Made by a program: the position numbers and the translations under genes. From contig NZ_LQIX01000045.1 of NCBI RefSeq assembly GCF_001500045.1, positions 1 through 64,000 of the forward strand: a stretch of DNA of 64,000 bases, written 5' to 3'. Below the pieces are notes generated by a model. That model saw only the letters and a list, made by a program, of their open reading frames with translations. It had not been told where the DNA came from and made no database searches. Below are positions 17,351 through 26,287 of this stretch, piece after piece (within the stretch, counting starts at the first letter, position 1; each line of letters begins with the position of its first letter). Source of the stretch: Mycobacterium sp. GA-1199. GTDB taxonomy: Bacteria; Actinomycetota; Actinomycetes; Mycobacteriales; Mycobacteriaceae.

Positions 17351-18094
17351 TCACGGCACATAGCGGTCCCATTCGTAGGGGACGACGCTGTGAAACGGTG
17401 CGGCGAAGAGCGGTTCGACGCCGTCCCGGCTCCACCGGGCCTGCAGAACCGGCCGGAGCCGCTGCGCGACCGCGACGGGCTCGTCGTCGAGGAAGCAGTA
17501 CGTGATCGTCTGTCCCGCAGGGGCGCTGGCCAGACGGCCTTCGACCGGCAGCGACATCGCCGCCCACGCTCCTGCCACCCCCTCGACATCCACAAGTTCG
17601 TCAAGAGCGCCAGCGCCTCGTTCCAGCAGTAGATACACACCCCGGTTCGGCCACCACGGCAGCACGTCCGCGCCGGCCTTGATCCGAGCGGCCGCGGCGC
17701 GCTGCCGCACATCGTAGACACCGCGTTCGACGGGCGGCAGCAGCGGCAGCTTACGGCCCGCATCACCGAGCGCCCTGGACAGCGCGAGGAACGGTTCCAT
17801 GCCCTCGACCCCGGTGAAGAAGTACGTCATCACGTGATCGATCGCATCGTAGGAAGTGTCACCCCTTCCTCGCGCGGCGCGGCACTGCGGCGTGGACACC
17901 AGGCGCAGGGATGCGCGCACCGCCGACATCCGGTGCTGTTCGGGGCGATGGTCCAGGCTGTGCCAGCGCAGGTATTCCGCGTCCGCCCCGTGGGGGTGGC
18001 GCCGCGCCATCGAGAGGAACATGGTGGTGATGTCCCCGTCACCGTTCGCCAGCACCTCGGGAACCTCGTCCGACGGTCTGCCCGGCAGTTGCAT
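17351..18094 (-). CDS. Hypothetical protein, EthD-like dimeric alpha/beta barrel candidate
   Basis: A 247-residue protein without a recognised name. ATG 18094 follows an AGGAGG site; longer in-frame starts have none. The segment FLSMARRHPHGADAEYLRWHSLDHRPEQ, followed by YDAIDHVMTYFFTGVEGM, looks like two ferredoxin-like half-barrels, as in EthD/antibiotic-monooxygenase-type small proteins, here in tandem. It has no signal peptide. Lying between an epimerase and an LLM enzyme, it may be an accessory or a cofactor-free enzyme; this is weak inference. Confidence 0.65.
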   Translation of the reverse strand: MQLPGRPSDEVPEVLANGDGDITTMFLSMARRHPHGADAEYLRWHSLDHRPEQHRMSAVRASLRLVSTPQCRAARGRGDTSYDAIDHVMTYFFTGVEGMEPFLALSRALGDAGRKLPLLPPVERGVYDVRQRAAAARIKAGADVLPWWPNRGVYLLLERGAGALDELVDVEGVAGAWAAMSLPVEGRLASAPAGQTITYCFLDDEPVAVAQRLRPVLQARWSRDGVEPLFAAPFHSVVPYEWDRYVP

Positions 18095-18105
18095 CGACGC
18101 CTCCT

Positions 18106-19020
18106 CTACACCGAATCCGGCTGTGGCAGCGGAATTTCGGGGTGGCGGGCCTCGATCATCCTGCGGAGACCGTCGCGCCAGCCGATCGTCGTGCGCCCCA
18201 GCACGTCGTGCATGTGGGTGACGTCGGGCCACAACGGGGTATGGGCGTCGGGTGTGTACTCGAAAGTCGGTTCGACACCGACCAGTTCGCCCATGTAGGT
18301 GCAGTACTCCTCGACGCTGACCGTCTCACTGCCCGCCCAGTTCACCACGACCGGCGGCGTGTCGGCTGCCTCCATCGCCCTGATCCCCAACGCGACGTAG
18401 TCGTCCTCGTAGATGGGGTTGTAGTTGTTGGGCCGGTCCGGGTGCAGCCGAATCGGGTTACCGGCCAGCATCGCGTCGAGACGGTCGGCGGGGGCGCCGC
18501 CCTCGGGCCCGTAGGTGGAACAGATCCTGATGATCGTCAACGGAATCTCGTACTGTCTGGCGACCCACGTGCAGACAGCCTCGGCGGCGACCTTGGAGAA
18601 GCTGTAGTTCGCCCGCAGCGGCACCCCGGGTGGATCGGATTCGGTCAGTGGCCGCCGACCCTGGTAGGCGTAGACCGAACCGGTCGAACAGAACACGAAG
18701 CCTTTGGCGCCCCGGTACCGGTGCAGCAGGTCGCCCGAACGCTGCGCGTTCGTCTCCACGCAGCGCGCCCACTCTCCGGCGCCGGGGTCGACCGCGGCGT
18801 GGAACACGTAGGTGAAATCGTCGGGGAGCGCCGAGAAGTCGCCGTCGCTGACGTCGAGGGCGACCGGGACGACGCCGGCAGCGCTCAGCCGGTCGCGGCC
18901 AGCGGGCTCGCGCAGCCGGGCCGCGCCCCACACCTCGTTGTTGCGTGCCAACTCCCGCGCCAGGGGAAACGCGATCTTGCCGGTGGCGCCGGTGATCAGG
19001 ATCTTCTCGCCGTCGAGCAT
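18106..19020 (-). CDS. NAD-dependent epimerase/dehydratase (extended SDR)
   Basis: A 304-residue extended SDR: ITGATGKIA binds NAD(P), STGSVY holds the catalytic Ser/Thr, and YSFSK the Tyr-Lys pair. A conserved substrate-domain segment NPIYEDDYV is present. Sugar, steroid (3-beta-HSD-like) or cinnamoyl-type substrates are all possible; the catabolic neighbours favour a hydroxy-ketone reaction. It is the first gene of a minus-strand operon and divergent from the acyl-CoA dehydrogenase at 19077. Confidence 0.82.
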   Translation of the reverse strand: MLDGEKILITGATGKIAFPLARELARNNEVWGAARLREPAGRDRLSAAGVVPVALDVSDGDFSALPDDFTYVFHAAVDPGAGEWARCVETNAQRSGDLLHRYRGAKGFVFCSTGSVYAYQGRRPLTESDPPGVPLRANYSFSKVAAEAVCTWVARQYEIPLTIIRICSTYGPEGGAPADRLDAMLAGNPIRLHPDRPNNYNPIYEDDYVALGIRAMEAADTPPVVVNWAGSETVSVEEYCTYMGELVGVEPTFEYTPDAHTPLWPDVTHMHDVLGRTTIGWRDGLRRMIEARHPEIPLPQPDSV

Positions 19021-19047
19021 CCCTTAAGTCTTAGCGCACGACACCCT

Positions 19048-19066
19048 AAATGTTAAGTACTTGATA
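19048..19066. promoter_or_regulatory. AAGTACTTGATA-type operator candidate (copy 1)
   Basis: AAATGTTAAGTACTTGATA contains the palindrome AAGTACTT and matches the site at 30751-30769 at 15 of 19 positions. It ends 10 bases before the GTG start of the acyl-CoA dehydrogenase and lies 28 bases from the divergent epimerase start. Confidence 0.55.
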
Positions 19067-19076
19067 TGTTGGCTGG

Positions 19077-20255
19077 GTGCAGCTCACCTTCGATGCCGAG
19101 GTGGAGGCGTTCCGCGCGGAGTTCGTCGCCTTCCTCGACGAGCACCTGCCGTCGGAGGCCGAAGCGGCGGGGGAGCGTTCCCGGTCGACGGCCCACGTGC
19201 CGCAGTGGGCGCGCCGTTGGCAGCGGCTGCTGTTCGACCACGGCTGGCTGTTACCCGGAAACCCGCCGGAATTCGGCGGCCGCAACGCCGGCGTGCTCGA
19301 ACAGTTCGTCCACCGCGAGGAGCTGGCGCGCCGCCGGATCTACCACGCCTTCAATCCGCAGGGCGTCGGAATCATCGCCGCGTCGCTGCTGACTTTCGGC
19401 ACCGACGAGCAGAAGCAGCGGTGGGCGGTGCCGATTCTGCGTGCCGAGATGACCGCATCGCTGGGTATGAGCGAACCCGGGGCCGGTTCGGACCTGGCTG
19501 GGCTGGCCACGCGAGCGGTGCGCGACGGCGAGGATTTCGTCGTCGACGGGCAGAAGGTGTGGACGTCGGGCGCGCACGACGCCGACGTCATCCTGGCGTT
19601 CGTGCGCACCGACCCGCATGCGCCCAAGCACAAGGGAATCAGCGCATTGTTGATCCCCACCGACCTTTCCGGGGTCGAGCGCAGGCCGTTCGCCTCGGTG
19701 TACAGCCGTGACGACCTGGATTTCAACGAGGTGTTCTTCTCCGGCGTTAGGGTGCCCGCAGAAAATCTCGTCGGTCCGCTGCACGAAGGTTGGCGCGTGG
19801 CCAACGGATCGCTGGGCCACGAGCGGACCATGATGTGGATGGCCTTCGCCAACCGGCTGGACCAGCTACTGCAGGATTTTCGCCCGGTGGGAGCGGTGGA
19901 CCAGGACCGCTATGCGACGGTCGCCATGGACTATCAGGCGCTGCGTCTGCTCGGTTCCGTCGCACTCGGTCAGGCGGCGCGAGGTGAACGCGACATCCCC
20001 GGCGTCTCGGTGTTGAAGCTGTTCGGGTCGGAAGCCGAACAGAGAGCGCTCGGGTATGCGCTCGATGCCGCCGGCGCAGAAGGCCTGCGCAGCCCGGGGC
20101 TCACCGCGCCGTACAACCCCTACAGCCCAGACCTTTTCACCGCCGACTGGTTCACTCGCTACATCAGCTCGTATGCCGGGACCATCTCGGGCGGCGCGTC
20201 GGAGATTCAGCGCAACATCATCGCGCGGCGGGTGCTCGGCCTTCCGCCGCGCTAG
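19077..20255 (+). CDS. Acyl-CoA dehydrogenase (FadE family)
   Basis: A 392-residue acyl-CoA dehydrogenase with LGMSEPGAGSDLAG and VDGQKVWTSGAHDAD. It is strikingly similar to the enzyme at 51964-53139: same MQLTFD start, FVHREELARRRIYHAFNPQGV versus FVHLDELCRRRIYHSFNPQGV, same C-terminus GGASEIQRNII(A)xxVLGLPxR. The partner copy is paired with a short dehydrogenase; this one stands alone. GTG 19077 lies 10 bases after an operator-like palindrome, with no evident ribosome binding site. Its end overlaps the minus-strand VWA gene by 4 bases. Confidence 0.9.
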   Translation: MQLTFDAEVEAFRAEFVAFLDEHLPSEAEAAGERSRSTAHVPQWARRWQRLLFDHGWLLPGNPPEFGGRNAGVLEQFVHREELARRRIYHAFNPQGVGIIAASLLTFGTDEQKQRWAVPILRAEMTASLGMSEPGAGSDLAGLATRAVRDGEDFVVDGQKVWTSGAHDADVILAFVRTDPHAPKHKGISALLIPTDLSGVERRPFASVYSRDDLDFNEVFFSGVRVPAENLVGPLHEGWRVANGSLGHERTMMWMAFANRLDQLLQDFRPVGAVDQDRYATVAMDYQALRLLGSVALGQAARGERDIPGVSVLKLFGSEAEQRALGYALDAAGAEGLRSPGLTAPYNPYSPDLFTADWFTRYISSYAGTISGGASEIQRNIIARRVLGLPPR

Positions 20256-21943
20256 GCGTGTCGGCGGGGTGCGGGCGCGGCGAGTTCCCTCAAAGACGCC
20301 ATGAACAATTCGTCCATCCGTGGGCTCAGCTCGGCCAACGAGGCGGCACCGGCATGGCCGACGGAACCGAAGACGCGGTCAAGCGCATCGGCATCAGCGG
20401 AGGAACCGATCGAAAGGCACAGGCAGGCAATGCCGTCGGCACGCAGTTCCTCGAGTGCCTTGTGCGCATCGGCCTCCGCATAGCGGCCTTCGTAACCGTC
20501 GTCATACGGGTGGCCGTCGGACAGGACGAGCAACAGCTTGTTGGGGGTGCCCGCCTCCTGCTCGAGGATCTCGGCCGCGCCGCGGATCGCCGCGCCGAGT
20601 CGGGTGTAGTTCGACGGTTGCAGTTGATTGAGGCGAGCACGGCACACCGCCTCGAAGCGCTGATCGAATTTCTTGACAGCCGGAAGGTGAACCGCGTGAC
20701 GGCCGCGGGACCGGAACGCGTACACCGCGACCCGATCGCCGAGCTCCTCGAGCGTCGCCGCCAGCGTGGCGGCCGCCCGCCGCTGGTGCTCGTGCACGGC
20801 AAGGCCGTCCGGGTCGGCGTCGGTCACCGAACCGGACGCGTCGAGCAGGATCAGCACCCCGAGGTTCCTGGCAACCTTGCGGTGTTCGGAGAAAATGTGC
20901 TCGGGTGGGGAGAAGCCGGAACGTAGGTCGACGGACAGGTCGACAAGGGCTTCGATGTCGAGTTCGTCGCCGTCGGGCCGGCGTCGTAACACCCTGGGGC
21001 CCAACCCGATCCGGGAGAGACGGCGGCGAAGGACGTCGTCGGGGGTGACGGCGGCAGCGGCGACGTCGGCGGGCGTGGTCAGCGGATAGTCGATCACCCG
21101 GCACCAGTCCGGCCGGTACCGGCGCCCGAAGACGTCCCACTCGGGATACAGCGCTCCGCCCACCCCGACCGCGACGCCCGGGCGTTCGTCGTCGGTGAAG
21201 TGGATTTTGGTGGGCAGCGGCCTGGCGTGCGACCCGGCCGCGCGGACCCGCCGTACGGCTTCGGCCTGTGGATCCCCGCCGGCGCTGTTCCCGGACGACC
21301 CCGATGTGCCGAGCAGCTTGCGCAGGAAGTCGCCCACCGTCTTCGAGTTGAACAGCGGGTTGTCGAACATTTTGAGGATCTTGCTTTCCTCCGACGGCCC
21401 CTCGTCATCGTCGTCGTCGGTCATCGGTCCGGCGGCCGGATCGAGTGTGAACCGCAGGTCGTCATCGGAGGCCCGGGCGCCCGACTCGGCCGTGCTCAGC
21501 AGCGCCGACGGTTTGAGGATGCCGAACCAGGTGGGCGGACTGCTGACTCGTGTTCGGCTGCGGGCGATTTCGAGGGACTCGGCGGCCGATGCGGAGCCGT
21601 GCTGGTTTTCGGGGTGGAGCGCCGCCGCCAGCGGCAGCCGGCGGGCCAGTTCGGCGAGCACCCGGTGACCCTCGATTGCCAGGTAGCGACGCGCGAAAGT
21701 CGGGCGTGCACGCAACGGACGGATCAGCGGCTCCTGCAGGCTGCCCGCCCCGATGAGCGCGCTGTGCAACATCACTTCGCGCCGATTCTGCTCGGCCGGA
21801 CCATTGCCGGTGACGAAGATGACCGTGCCGTTGGTGTGGGCGGGTTGGCCCTGCGGCGCGGCCGCGAGGTCGACCGGCCGACCGGCGATGAACGTCGCCA
21901 GAAACCGGAACCGGTCGAGTTCGGCTGCACCCGAGGCGTTCAC
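20252..21943 (-). CDS. VWA-domain protein, NorD/CbbO-like AAA+ partner
   Basis: A 563-residue protein. The C-terminal von Willebrand A domain has a full MIDAS: DASGS at 368-372, Thr447 in NYTRLGAA and the Asp of SDGHPYD near 476. The N-terminal half is unlike known domains and contains an acidic stretch (DDDDDEGPSEE). Proteins of this layout (NorD, CbbO, CobT) work with MoxR-type AAA+ ATPases to load metal or remodel an enzyme. GTG 21943 overlaps the ATPase stop by 4 bases. No nitric oxide reductase or Rubisco gene is near, so its client must be another protein. Confidence 0.85.
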   Translation of the reverse strand: MNASGAAELDRFRFLATFIAGRPVDLAAAPQGQPAHTNGTVIFVTGNGPAEQNRREVMLHSALIGAGSLQEPLIRPLRARPTFARRYLAIEGHRVLAELARRLPLAAALHPENQHGSASAAESLEIARSRTRVSSPPTWFGILKPSALLSTAESGARASDDDLRFTLDPAAGPMTDDDDDEGPSEESKILKMFDNPLFNSKTVGDFLRKLLGTSGSSGNSAGGDPQAEAVRRVRAAGSHARPLPTKIHFTDDERPGVAVGVGGALYPEWDVFGRRYRPDWCRVIDYPLTTPADVAAAAVTPDDVLRRRLSRIGLGPRVLRRRPDGDELDIEALVDLSVDLRSGFSPPEHIFSEHRKVARNLGVLILLDASGSVTDADPDGLAVHEHQRRAAATLAATLEELGDRVAVYAFRSRGRHAVHLPAVKKFDQRFEAVCRARLNQLQPSNYTRLGAAIRGAAEILEQEAGTPNKLLLVLSDGHPYDDGYEGRYAEADAHKALEELRADGIACLCLSIGSSADADALDRVFGSVGHAGAASLAELSPRMDELFMASLRELAAPAPRRHA

Positions 21944-22761
21944 GGGCTGGGTAGCAGTGCGTCGACGAGTTCGCCGAGCGCGCGCACCACGTCTTCATCG
22001 TCGGACAGCGCCTCCACGATGGCGGCCTGCACGGCGCGCCGCAGAGCGAGCCCCTCGGCGGCGAGGCCGCCGGCGAGGATGAGCATCCGCGTCGAGGACA
22101 CCTCGCGCAGCGGTGAGCCGTCGATGCCGCGGATCGCGTTGCCGATCGCCACCAGGGTGCGTGCCGTGTCGGCGTCGATTCCCGCCTCGTGCGCGACGAT
22201 TTCGGTCTCCACCTCGGGCGGGGGGAAATCGAGTTCGATTGCGACGAAGCGTTGGCGCGTCGACTCCTTGATGTTCTTCAGCACGCTCTGGTAGCCGGGG
22301 TTGTAGGAGATCACCAATTGGAACCCCGGTGCCGCGGACAGGGTGGTGCCCAGCCGGTCGACCGGGAGCTCACGGCGGTGGTCGGCCAGCGGGTGGATCA
22401 CGACGGTGGTGTCCTGGCGTGCTTCGACGATTTCGTCGAGGTAGCAGATCGCTCCCGTCCGAACGGCTCTGGTCAATGGGCCGTCCACCCAGATCGTCTC
22501 GCCGCCCTTGAGCAGGAACCGACCCACCAGGTCGGCCGAGGTCATGTCCTCGTGACCGGCGACGGTGATCAACTCGCGGCCCAGTTCGTGCGCCATCGCC
22601 TCGACGAACCGGGTCTTACCGCATCCGGTGGGACCCTTGAGCAGCACCGGCGAACCCCGCCGCGCCGCGGCGCGGAACACCTCGGCCTCATCGCCGACCG
22701 ACCGGTAAAACGGTGCTCGCGAGGGGTTTTCGAGCGTCGACGTGCGGTTGTTGGCCGACAC
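21940..22761 (-). CDS. MoxR/NorQ/CbbQ-type AAA+ ATPase
   Basis: A 273-residue ATPase. Walker A is GPTGCGKT (43-50), Walker B is ICYLDEI near 103-109, and SYNPGYQSVL with a following arginine-rich STRQRF matches the NorQ/CbbQ group. GTG 22761 lies one base after the stop of the AveC-like gene; the long in-frame extension upstream is only the AveC gene in another frame. It is expected to form a hexamer and act with the VWA protein to activate a metalloenzyme. The client is unknown; the neighbouring AveC-like protein or the Rieske oxygenases are candidates. Confidence 0.9.
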   Translation of the reverse strand: MSANNRTSTLENPSRAPFYRSVGDEAEVFRAAARRGSPVLLKGPTGCGKTRFVEAMAHELGRELITVAGHEDMTSADLVGRFLLKGGETIWVDGPLTRAVRTGAICYLDEIVEARQDTTVVIHPLADHRRELPVDRLGTTLSAAPGFQLVISYNPGYQSVLKNIKESTRQRFVAIELDFPPPEVETEIVAHEAGIDADTARTLVAIGNAIRGIDGSPLREVSSTRMLILAGGLAAEGLALRRAVQAAIVEALSDDEDVVRALGELVDALLPSP

Positions 22762-22762
22762 C

Positions 22763-23950
22763 TCATTCGCTCCGCTCGTGCGGCACCACCGCGGGCATCT
22801 CCACGCCCTCGGGCAGCACGAGTTCGCCGTCGGTGTTGATGTAACCGGAGTGTCTGGTCGGAATGGGCAGCGACGGGTCGGGGCACGGCCGGTCGGTGCC
22901 GTCGCCGCACAGGCCAGACGTGAAGTAGGAGCGCTTCTGGACGTCCTCGGGCCACGGGTCGGCATGGGTCGCCATGAACTGCGCGGGAATGATGTAGAAG
23001 ACGAAGAACGATGCGCTGATGGCGGCGAAGATCGCGAGGAAACGCACAAATTGCTGTTTGGCGAATCCGCCCCGGACGTTGTCGAGTCCCTTCTCGACGA
23101 CGGTGCGGCCGCGGTCGTCGGTGAAGAACCGCAGGCAGCACAGCGCGGCCTGTACGCCGCCCCACATCAGGCCCTCGTAGATCGGCCACTGGTAGTAGGT
23201 GCCCGCGTTGATCGACAGCGCCTGGATGGCACCGGGGAAGGTGTACATCCCCAGCGGCATCAGGACCAGGCCCTCCATCACGAAATCGAACACGAAACCC
23301 CACGCGAAAGCGACGCCGATCAGACCCTTGGTGCCGAGGTTCGGCCAGCGCTGCTGGGCCTTTCGCATGACCCAGCAGCCCAGGATCGTGCACAGCAGCA
23401 CGCCGTACGCGTATCCGGAAACGTTGATGCCCAACGGTTCTGCCACCTGGGCGCCGGGCCTCTCGGGCGAGAGCCAACCCGGAACATGCGGGGCCCACGA
23501 ACCCATGTTGAACGCCCACGCGTTATAGGTGCACCAAGTGTTGATGTAGTTCAGCAGCGGGTCCTGAAAGAAGAACAGGCCCGTGGACACCATGATCATG
23601 CCGTCCAACGTGATGCGGCGTTCGCGTCGCCACGGCCGGATGATGAACCACCAGATGGCGACCGGGAAGAGCACCGGTGAGCCGATCTGCCACATCATCA
23701 ACGCGACCTTCATGAAGGTCGGCGGTTCCGTCGGACCGGGATCGACCGGCGTGAAGTACGGGCCGGTGATCCACCGGATCCAGACGTAGACCTGAAGGGC
23801 CAGGATCAGGCCGCCCGCCGTCGCCCAGATCTTGACTCGGCGCGAAGCCTGCGGCGACGCCTCTTCGAGTCGACCCACGGAGCTCAGCGACTCAGTGGAT
23901 GGCTTGTTCGACAGTTCGCTCACCACGCCTCCTCGACCGCGCCTCGTCAT
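22763..23950 (-). CDS. AveC-like (spirocyclase family) integral membrane protein
   Basis: A 395-residue polytopic protein with about seven hydrophobic segments, e.g. ATAGGLILALQVYVWIRW, ALMMWQIGSPVLFPVAIWW, GVLLCTILGCWVM, GVAFAWGFVFDFVMEG and FLAIFAAISASFFVFYII. The pattern FQDPLLNYINTW and DFVMEG resembles AveC, the membrane dehydratase/spiroketal cyclase of avermectin biosynthesis; mycobacteria carry several homologues of unknown role. ATG 23950 lies just inside a TetR-type palindrome; GTG 23926 or 23923 are alternatives. It heads an operon with the AAA+ and VWA genes. Confidence 0.8.
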   Translation of the reverse strand: MTRRGRGGVVSELSNKPSTESLSSVGRLEEASPQASRRVKIWATAGGLILALQVYVWIRWITGPYFTPVDPGPTEPPTFMKVALMMWQIGSPVLFPVAIWWFIIRPWRRERRITLDGMIMVSTGLFFFQDPLLNYINTWCTYNAWAFNMGSWAPHVPGWLSPERPGAQVAEPLGINVSGYAYGVLLCTILGCWVMRKAQQRWPNLGTKGLIGVAFAWGFVFDFVMEGLVLMPLGMYTFPGAIQALSINAGTYYQWPIYEGLMWGGVQAALCCLRFFTDDRGRTVVEKGLDNVRGGFAKQQFVRFLAIFAAISASFFVFYIIPAQFMATHADPWPEDVQKRSYFTSGLCGDGTDRPCPDPSLPIPTRHSGYINTDGELVLPEGVEMPAVVPHERSE

Positions 23951-23966
23951 CGCGATCCCGAGAAAT

Positions 23967-23980
23967 ATACCCGTCGGTAT
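23967..23980. promoter_or_regulatory. Operator candidate between AveC-like and TetR genes
   Basis: ATACC-CGTC-GGTAT is an inverted repeat with 5-base arms and a 4-base centre, in a divergent promoter 17 bases from the AveC-like start and 47 bases from the TetR start. It has the size and symmetry of many TetR operators. Confidence 0.55.
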
Positions 23981-24026
23981 CTGGAGAACTCAATGGGATC
24001 TCAGATTCTTATGGCAGAATTCCGGC

Positions 24027-24629
24027 ATGGCGGAGCGGTGGACCCGGGAGCGGCGACTCGAACACACCCGGTCCCTGCTGCTGGACGCGGCCGAGGACGT
24101 GTTCGCCGAAAAGGGCTTCACGGCAGCCACTGTCGACGACATCGCCTATGAAGCCGGTTACACGAAGGGCGCCATATACAAGCACTTCGCCACCAAGGAG
24201 GAGTTGTTTTTGGCCGTCAGCGACCGCTACTGGCGGCGCTATTTCGACAACTTCGCCGAGGTGATGTCGTCGTCGAAACAGGTGGGGGCCCGCGAGCGCG
24301 ACGAGATCGCGCAGCGGTGGCGTCAGCTGAGCCGGGACCGCGGCGCCGAACACGCCGCCCTCGGTCACGAGTTCACGCTGTACTTGCTGCGCAATCCGGA
24401 TGCGCGAGAACGCGTCGTCGGCAAGCGGACCGAGGTGGTCGAGGCCTTGGCGAAGTTCATCGTCGACGGCCTCGACCGGCTCGGTGCAACCCTGGTGATC
24501 CCGCCGTTGACGTTCGCCCAGGTGCTGATCGCCACCAGCGACGCCATCGTGCTCGGCAGTGAGCTCGACGACGTCGACCTGTACCGGCCGATCATCGACA
24601 TGTACGTCTCGGCGATCAAGTTCCCCTGA
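24027..24629 (+). CDS. TetR family transcriptional regulator
   Basis: A 200-residue regulator with the helix-turn-helix HTRSLLLDAAEDVFAEKGFTAATVDDIAYEAGYTKGAIYKHF. ATG 24027 gives the normal short TetR N-terminus (MAERWTRERR). It is divergent from the AveC-like/AAA+/VWA operon with an ATACC...GGTAT palindrome between, so it is the likely repressor of that cassette. It converges on the aldehyde dehydrogenase gene with 29 bases between. Confidence 0.9.
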   Translation: MAERWTRERRLEHTRSLLLDAAEDVFAEKGFTAATVDDIAYEAGYTKGAIYKHFATKEELFLAVSDRYWRRYFDNFAEVMSSSKQVGARERDEIAQRWRQLSRDRGAEHAALGHEFTLYLLRNPDARERVVGKRTEVVEALAKFIVDGLDRLGATLVIPPLTFAQVLIATSDAIVLGSELDDVDLYRPIIDMYVSAIKFP

Positions 24630-24658
24630 CGTGAGCCCACGCGAGTACGGGGCGAAAA

Positions 24659-26104
24659 CTACGCTGTGGCAATCGAGATGGATTTCGTGTCGGTGTACCC
24701 GTCGATTCCCTCGCGCCCGAGTTCGCGGCCGTAGCCGCTGTCCTTGACGCCGCCGAACGGTGCGAACGGATCCATCGTGTAGCCCTGGTTGACGCCGAAT
24801 GTGCCGGTGCGGATGCGCGCGGCGACAGCTACCCCGCGCTCGGTGTCAGCGGTCCACACCGATCCGGCCAGGCCGTAGTCGGAGTCGTTGGCGATGGCCA
24901 CCGCTTCGTCCTCGTCGGCATACGCGATGACGGTCAGAACGGGGCCGAAGATCTCCTCGCGCGCGATGGTCATGTCGTTGTCGGCGTCGGCGAACAACGT
25001 CGGCTTCACATACCAGCCCCGGTCGAGCCCGTCGGGCATGTCGGCGCCCCCGACGACGAGGCGGGCACCTTCGGACTGGCCCTTCTCGATGTAACCCCGC
25101 ACGCGCTGCTGCTGACGTTGTGCGACGAGTGGTCCGACCTGTGTGGCCGGATCCGTCGGATCCCCGACCACGAGCGACGTCATCTCGGCGGCCAACGCAT
25201 CGGTGAAATCCCCCGAGCGTTGCGCAGGCACCAGAATCCTGGTGAGCGCGTTGCAGATCTGACCGCTGTTGGACAGGCTCGCCGAGCGAACGCCGGCGGC
25301 GACGGCAGCGGGGTCGGCATCGGCGAGCACGATGGCCGCCGACTTGCCGCCGAGTTCGAGGCTGACGCGCCGCAGGTCGACGGCGCACGCGGCGGCCACC
25401 GCCTTGCCCGCCGCGGTCGACCCGGTGAACGAGACCTTGTCCACCCCGCGATGTTTCACGAGGTACTCACCCGCGGACCGGTCGCCGGGCAGCACGCTGA
25501 CCACACCTTCGGGCAGCCCGGCCTCGGCGATCATGTCGGCGAGCAGCAGTGCGTCCAGCGGCGATTCGGGTGCCGGTTTGACCACGACCGTGCAGCCGGC
25601 GAGCAGCGCCGGGATCAGCTTGGTGACGATGAGGAACTGCGGCATGTTCCACGGCACGATCGCGCCGACGACGCCGACCGGCTCGCGGCGGATGCGGATG
25701 TCGGTCCCGTACATTCCCGGGCGGGATTCCTCCCACGGATACCCCTCGGCCAGATCGCAGAACGCCGACATCATCATCGCGGGCAGCCCGACCTGCGCGC
25801 GCTGCGCGAAGCTGATCGGCGCCCCGATTTCGGCGGTGATCGTCTCGGCCATTTCGCCGCGCCGTTCGCCGTACCGCTCGGCCAGCCGGCGCACGGCCGC
25901 GATGCGTTCGGTGGGGGCGAGGCGCGGCCACGGGCCGGAGTCGAATGCGGAGCGCGCGGCGGCGACGGCCGCGTCGATGTCCGCGGGTCCGGCGGCGGCG
26001 ACGCGCGCGACCGGTTCCTCGGTGTGCGGGGAGACGACCTCGATGTAGTCTCCGGCGCTCGCCTTGGACCATCGGCCGCCGATGAACAACTCGTCCGATC
26101 GCAT
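24659..26104 (-). CDS. Aldehyde dehydrogenase (NAD(P)-dependent)
   Basis: A 481-residue ALDH. VPWNMPQF lies by the cofactor site, FTGSTAAGKAV is the Rossmann turn, VSLELGGKSA has the general-base Glu and NSGQICNALTR the nucleophilic Cys. ATG 26104 was chosen; GTG 26116 is close behind and would add four residues. It should oxidise an aldehyde to the acid. It is divergent from the first Rieske oxygenase and shares its promoter region, which holds a motif repeated at other operons. Confidence 0.9.
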   Translation of the reverse strand: MRSDELFIGGRWSKASAGDYIEVVSPHTEEPVARVAAAGPADIDAAVAAARSAFDSGPWPRLAPTERIAAVRRLAERYGERRGEMAETITAEIGAPISFAQRAQVGLPAMMMSAFCDLAEGYPWEESRPGMYGTDIRIRREPVGVVGAIVPWNMPQFLIVTKLIPALLAGCTVVVKPAPESPLDALLLADMIAEAGLPEGVVSVLPGDRSAGEYLVKHRGVDKVSFTGSTAAGKAVAAACAVDLRRVSLELGGKSAAIVLADADPAAVAAGVRSASLSNSGQICNALTRILVPAQRSGDFTDALAAEMTSLVVGDPTDPATQVGPLVAQRQQQRVRGYIEKGQSEGARLVVGGADMPDGLDRGWYVKPTLFADADNDMTIAREEIFGPVLTVIAYADEDEAVAIANDSDYGLAGSVWTADTERGVAVAARIRTGTFGVNQGYTMDPFAPFGGVKDSGYGRELGREGIDGYTDTKSISIATA

Positions 26105-26198
26105 TTGTGTGCACACCCTTTCGCGCTGCTTGCGGCATGACGAGCGGCCGCGACCGCCGTGCGGAAACTCGGTGACGGCGTTCGCCCGCGCCGGTCTA

Positions 26199-26217
26199 TA
26201 TCAACTACTTGCGATTG
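26199..26217. promoter_or_regulatory. CAATCGCAAGTAGTTGATA operator candidate (copy 2)
   Basis: Read on the minus strand this is CAATCGCAAGTAGTTGATA, identical to the site at 30751-30769 except for one base. It lies between the divergent ALDH and Rieske oxygenase genes, 95 and 70 bases from their starts. Confidence 0.7.
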
Positions 26218-26287
26218 TGACATGGAGCATATACCGTCGGCGCTGCAGCTCCCGGCACGGTCCAGGCCGGGCGGACAGGAGTAGGCA

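Noticed and set aside
20252..22761. Nitric oxide reductase (norQ/norD) or Rubisco activase locus
   Set aside because: The ATPase and VWA proteins resemble NorQ/NorD and CbbQ/CbbO, but no norB/norC or Rubisco genes occur in the window.
22762..23049. Apparent 96-residue N-terminal extension of the AAA+ ATPase
   Set aside because: It lies inside the AveC-like gene in another frame and is Arg/Ser/Pro-rich; the ATPase starts at GTG 22761.
26229..26240. ATATACCGTCGG resembling the AveC/TetR operator at 23967
   Set aside because: Only half the site is present and one base is missing from the centre, so the symmetry is lost.
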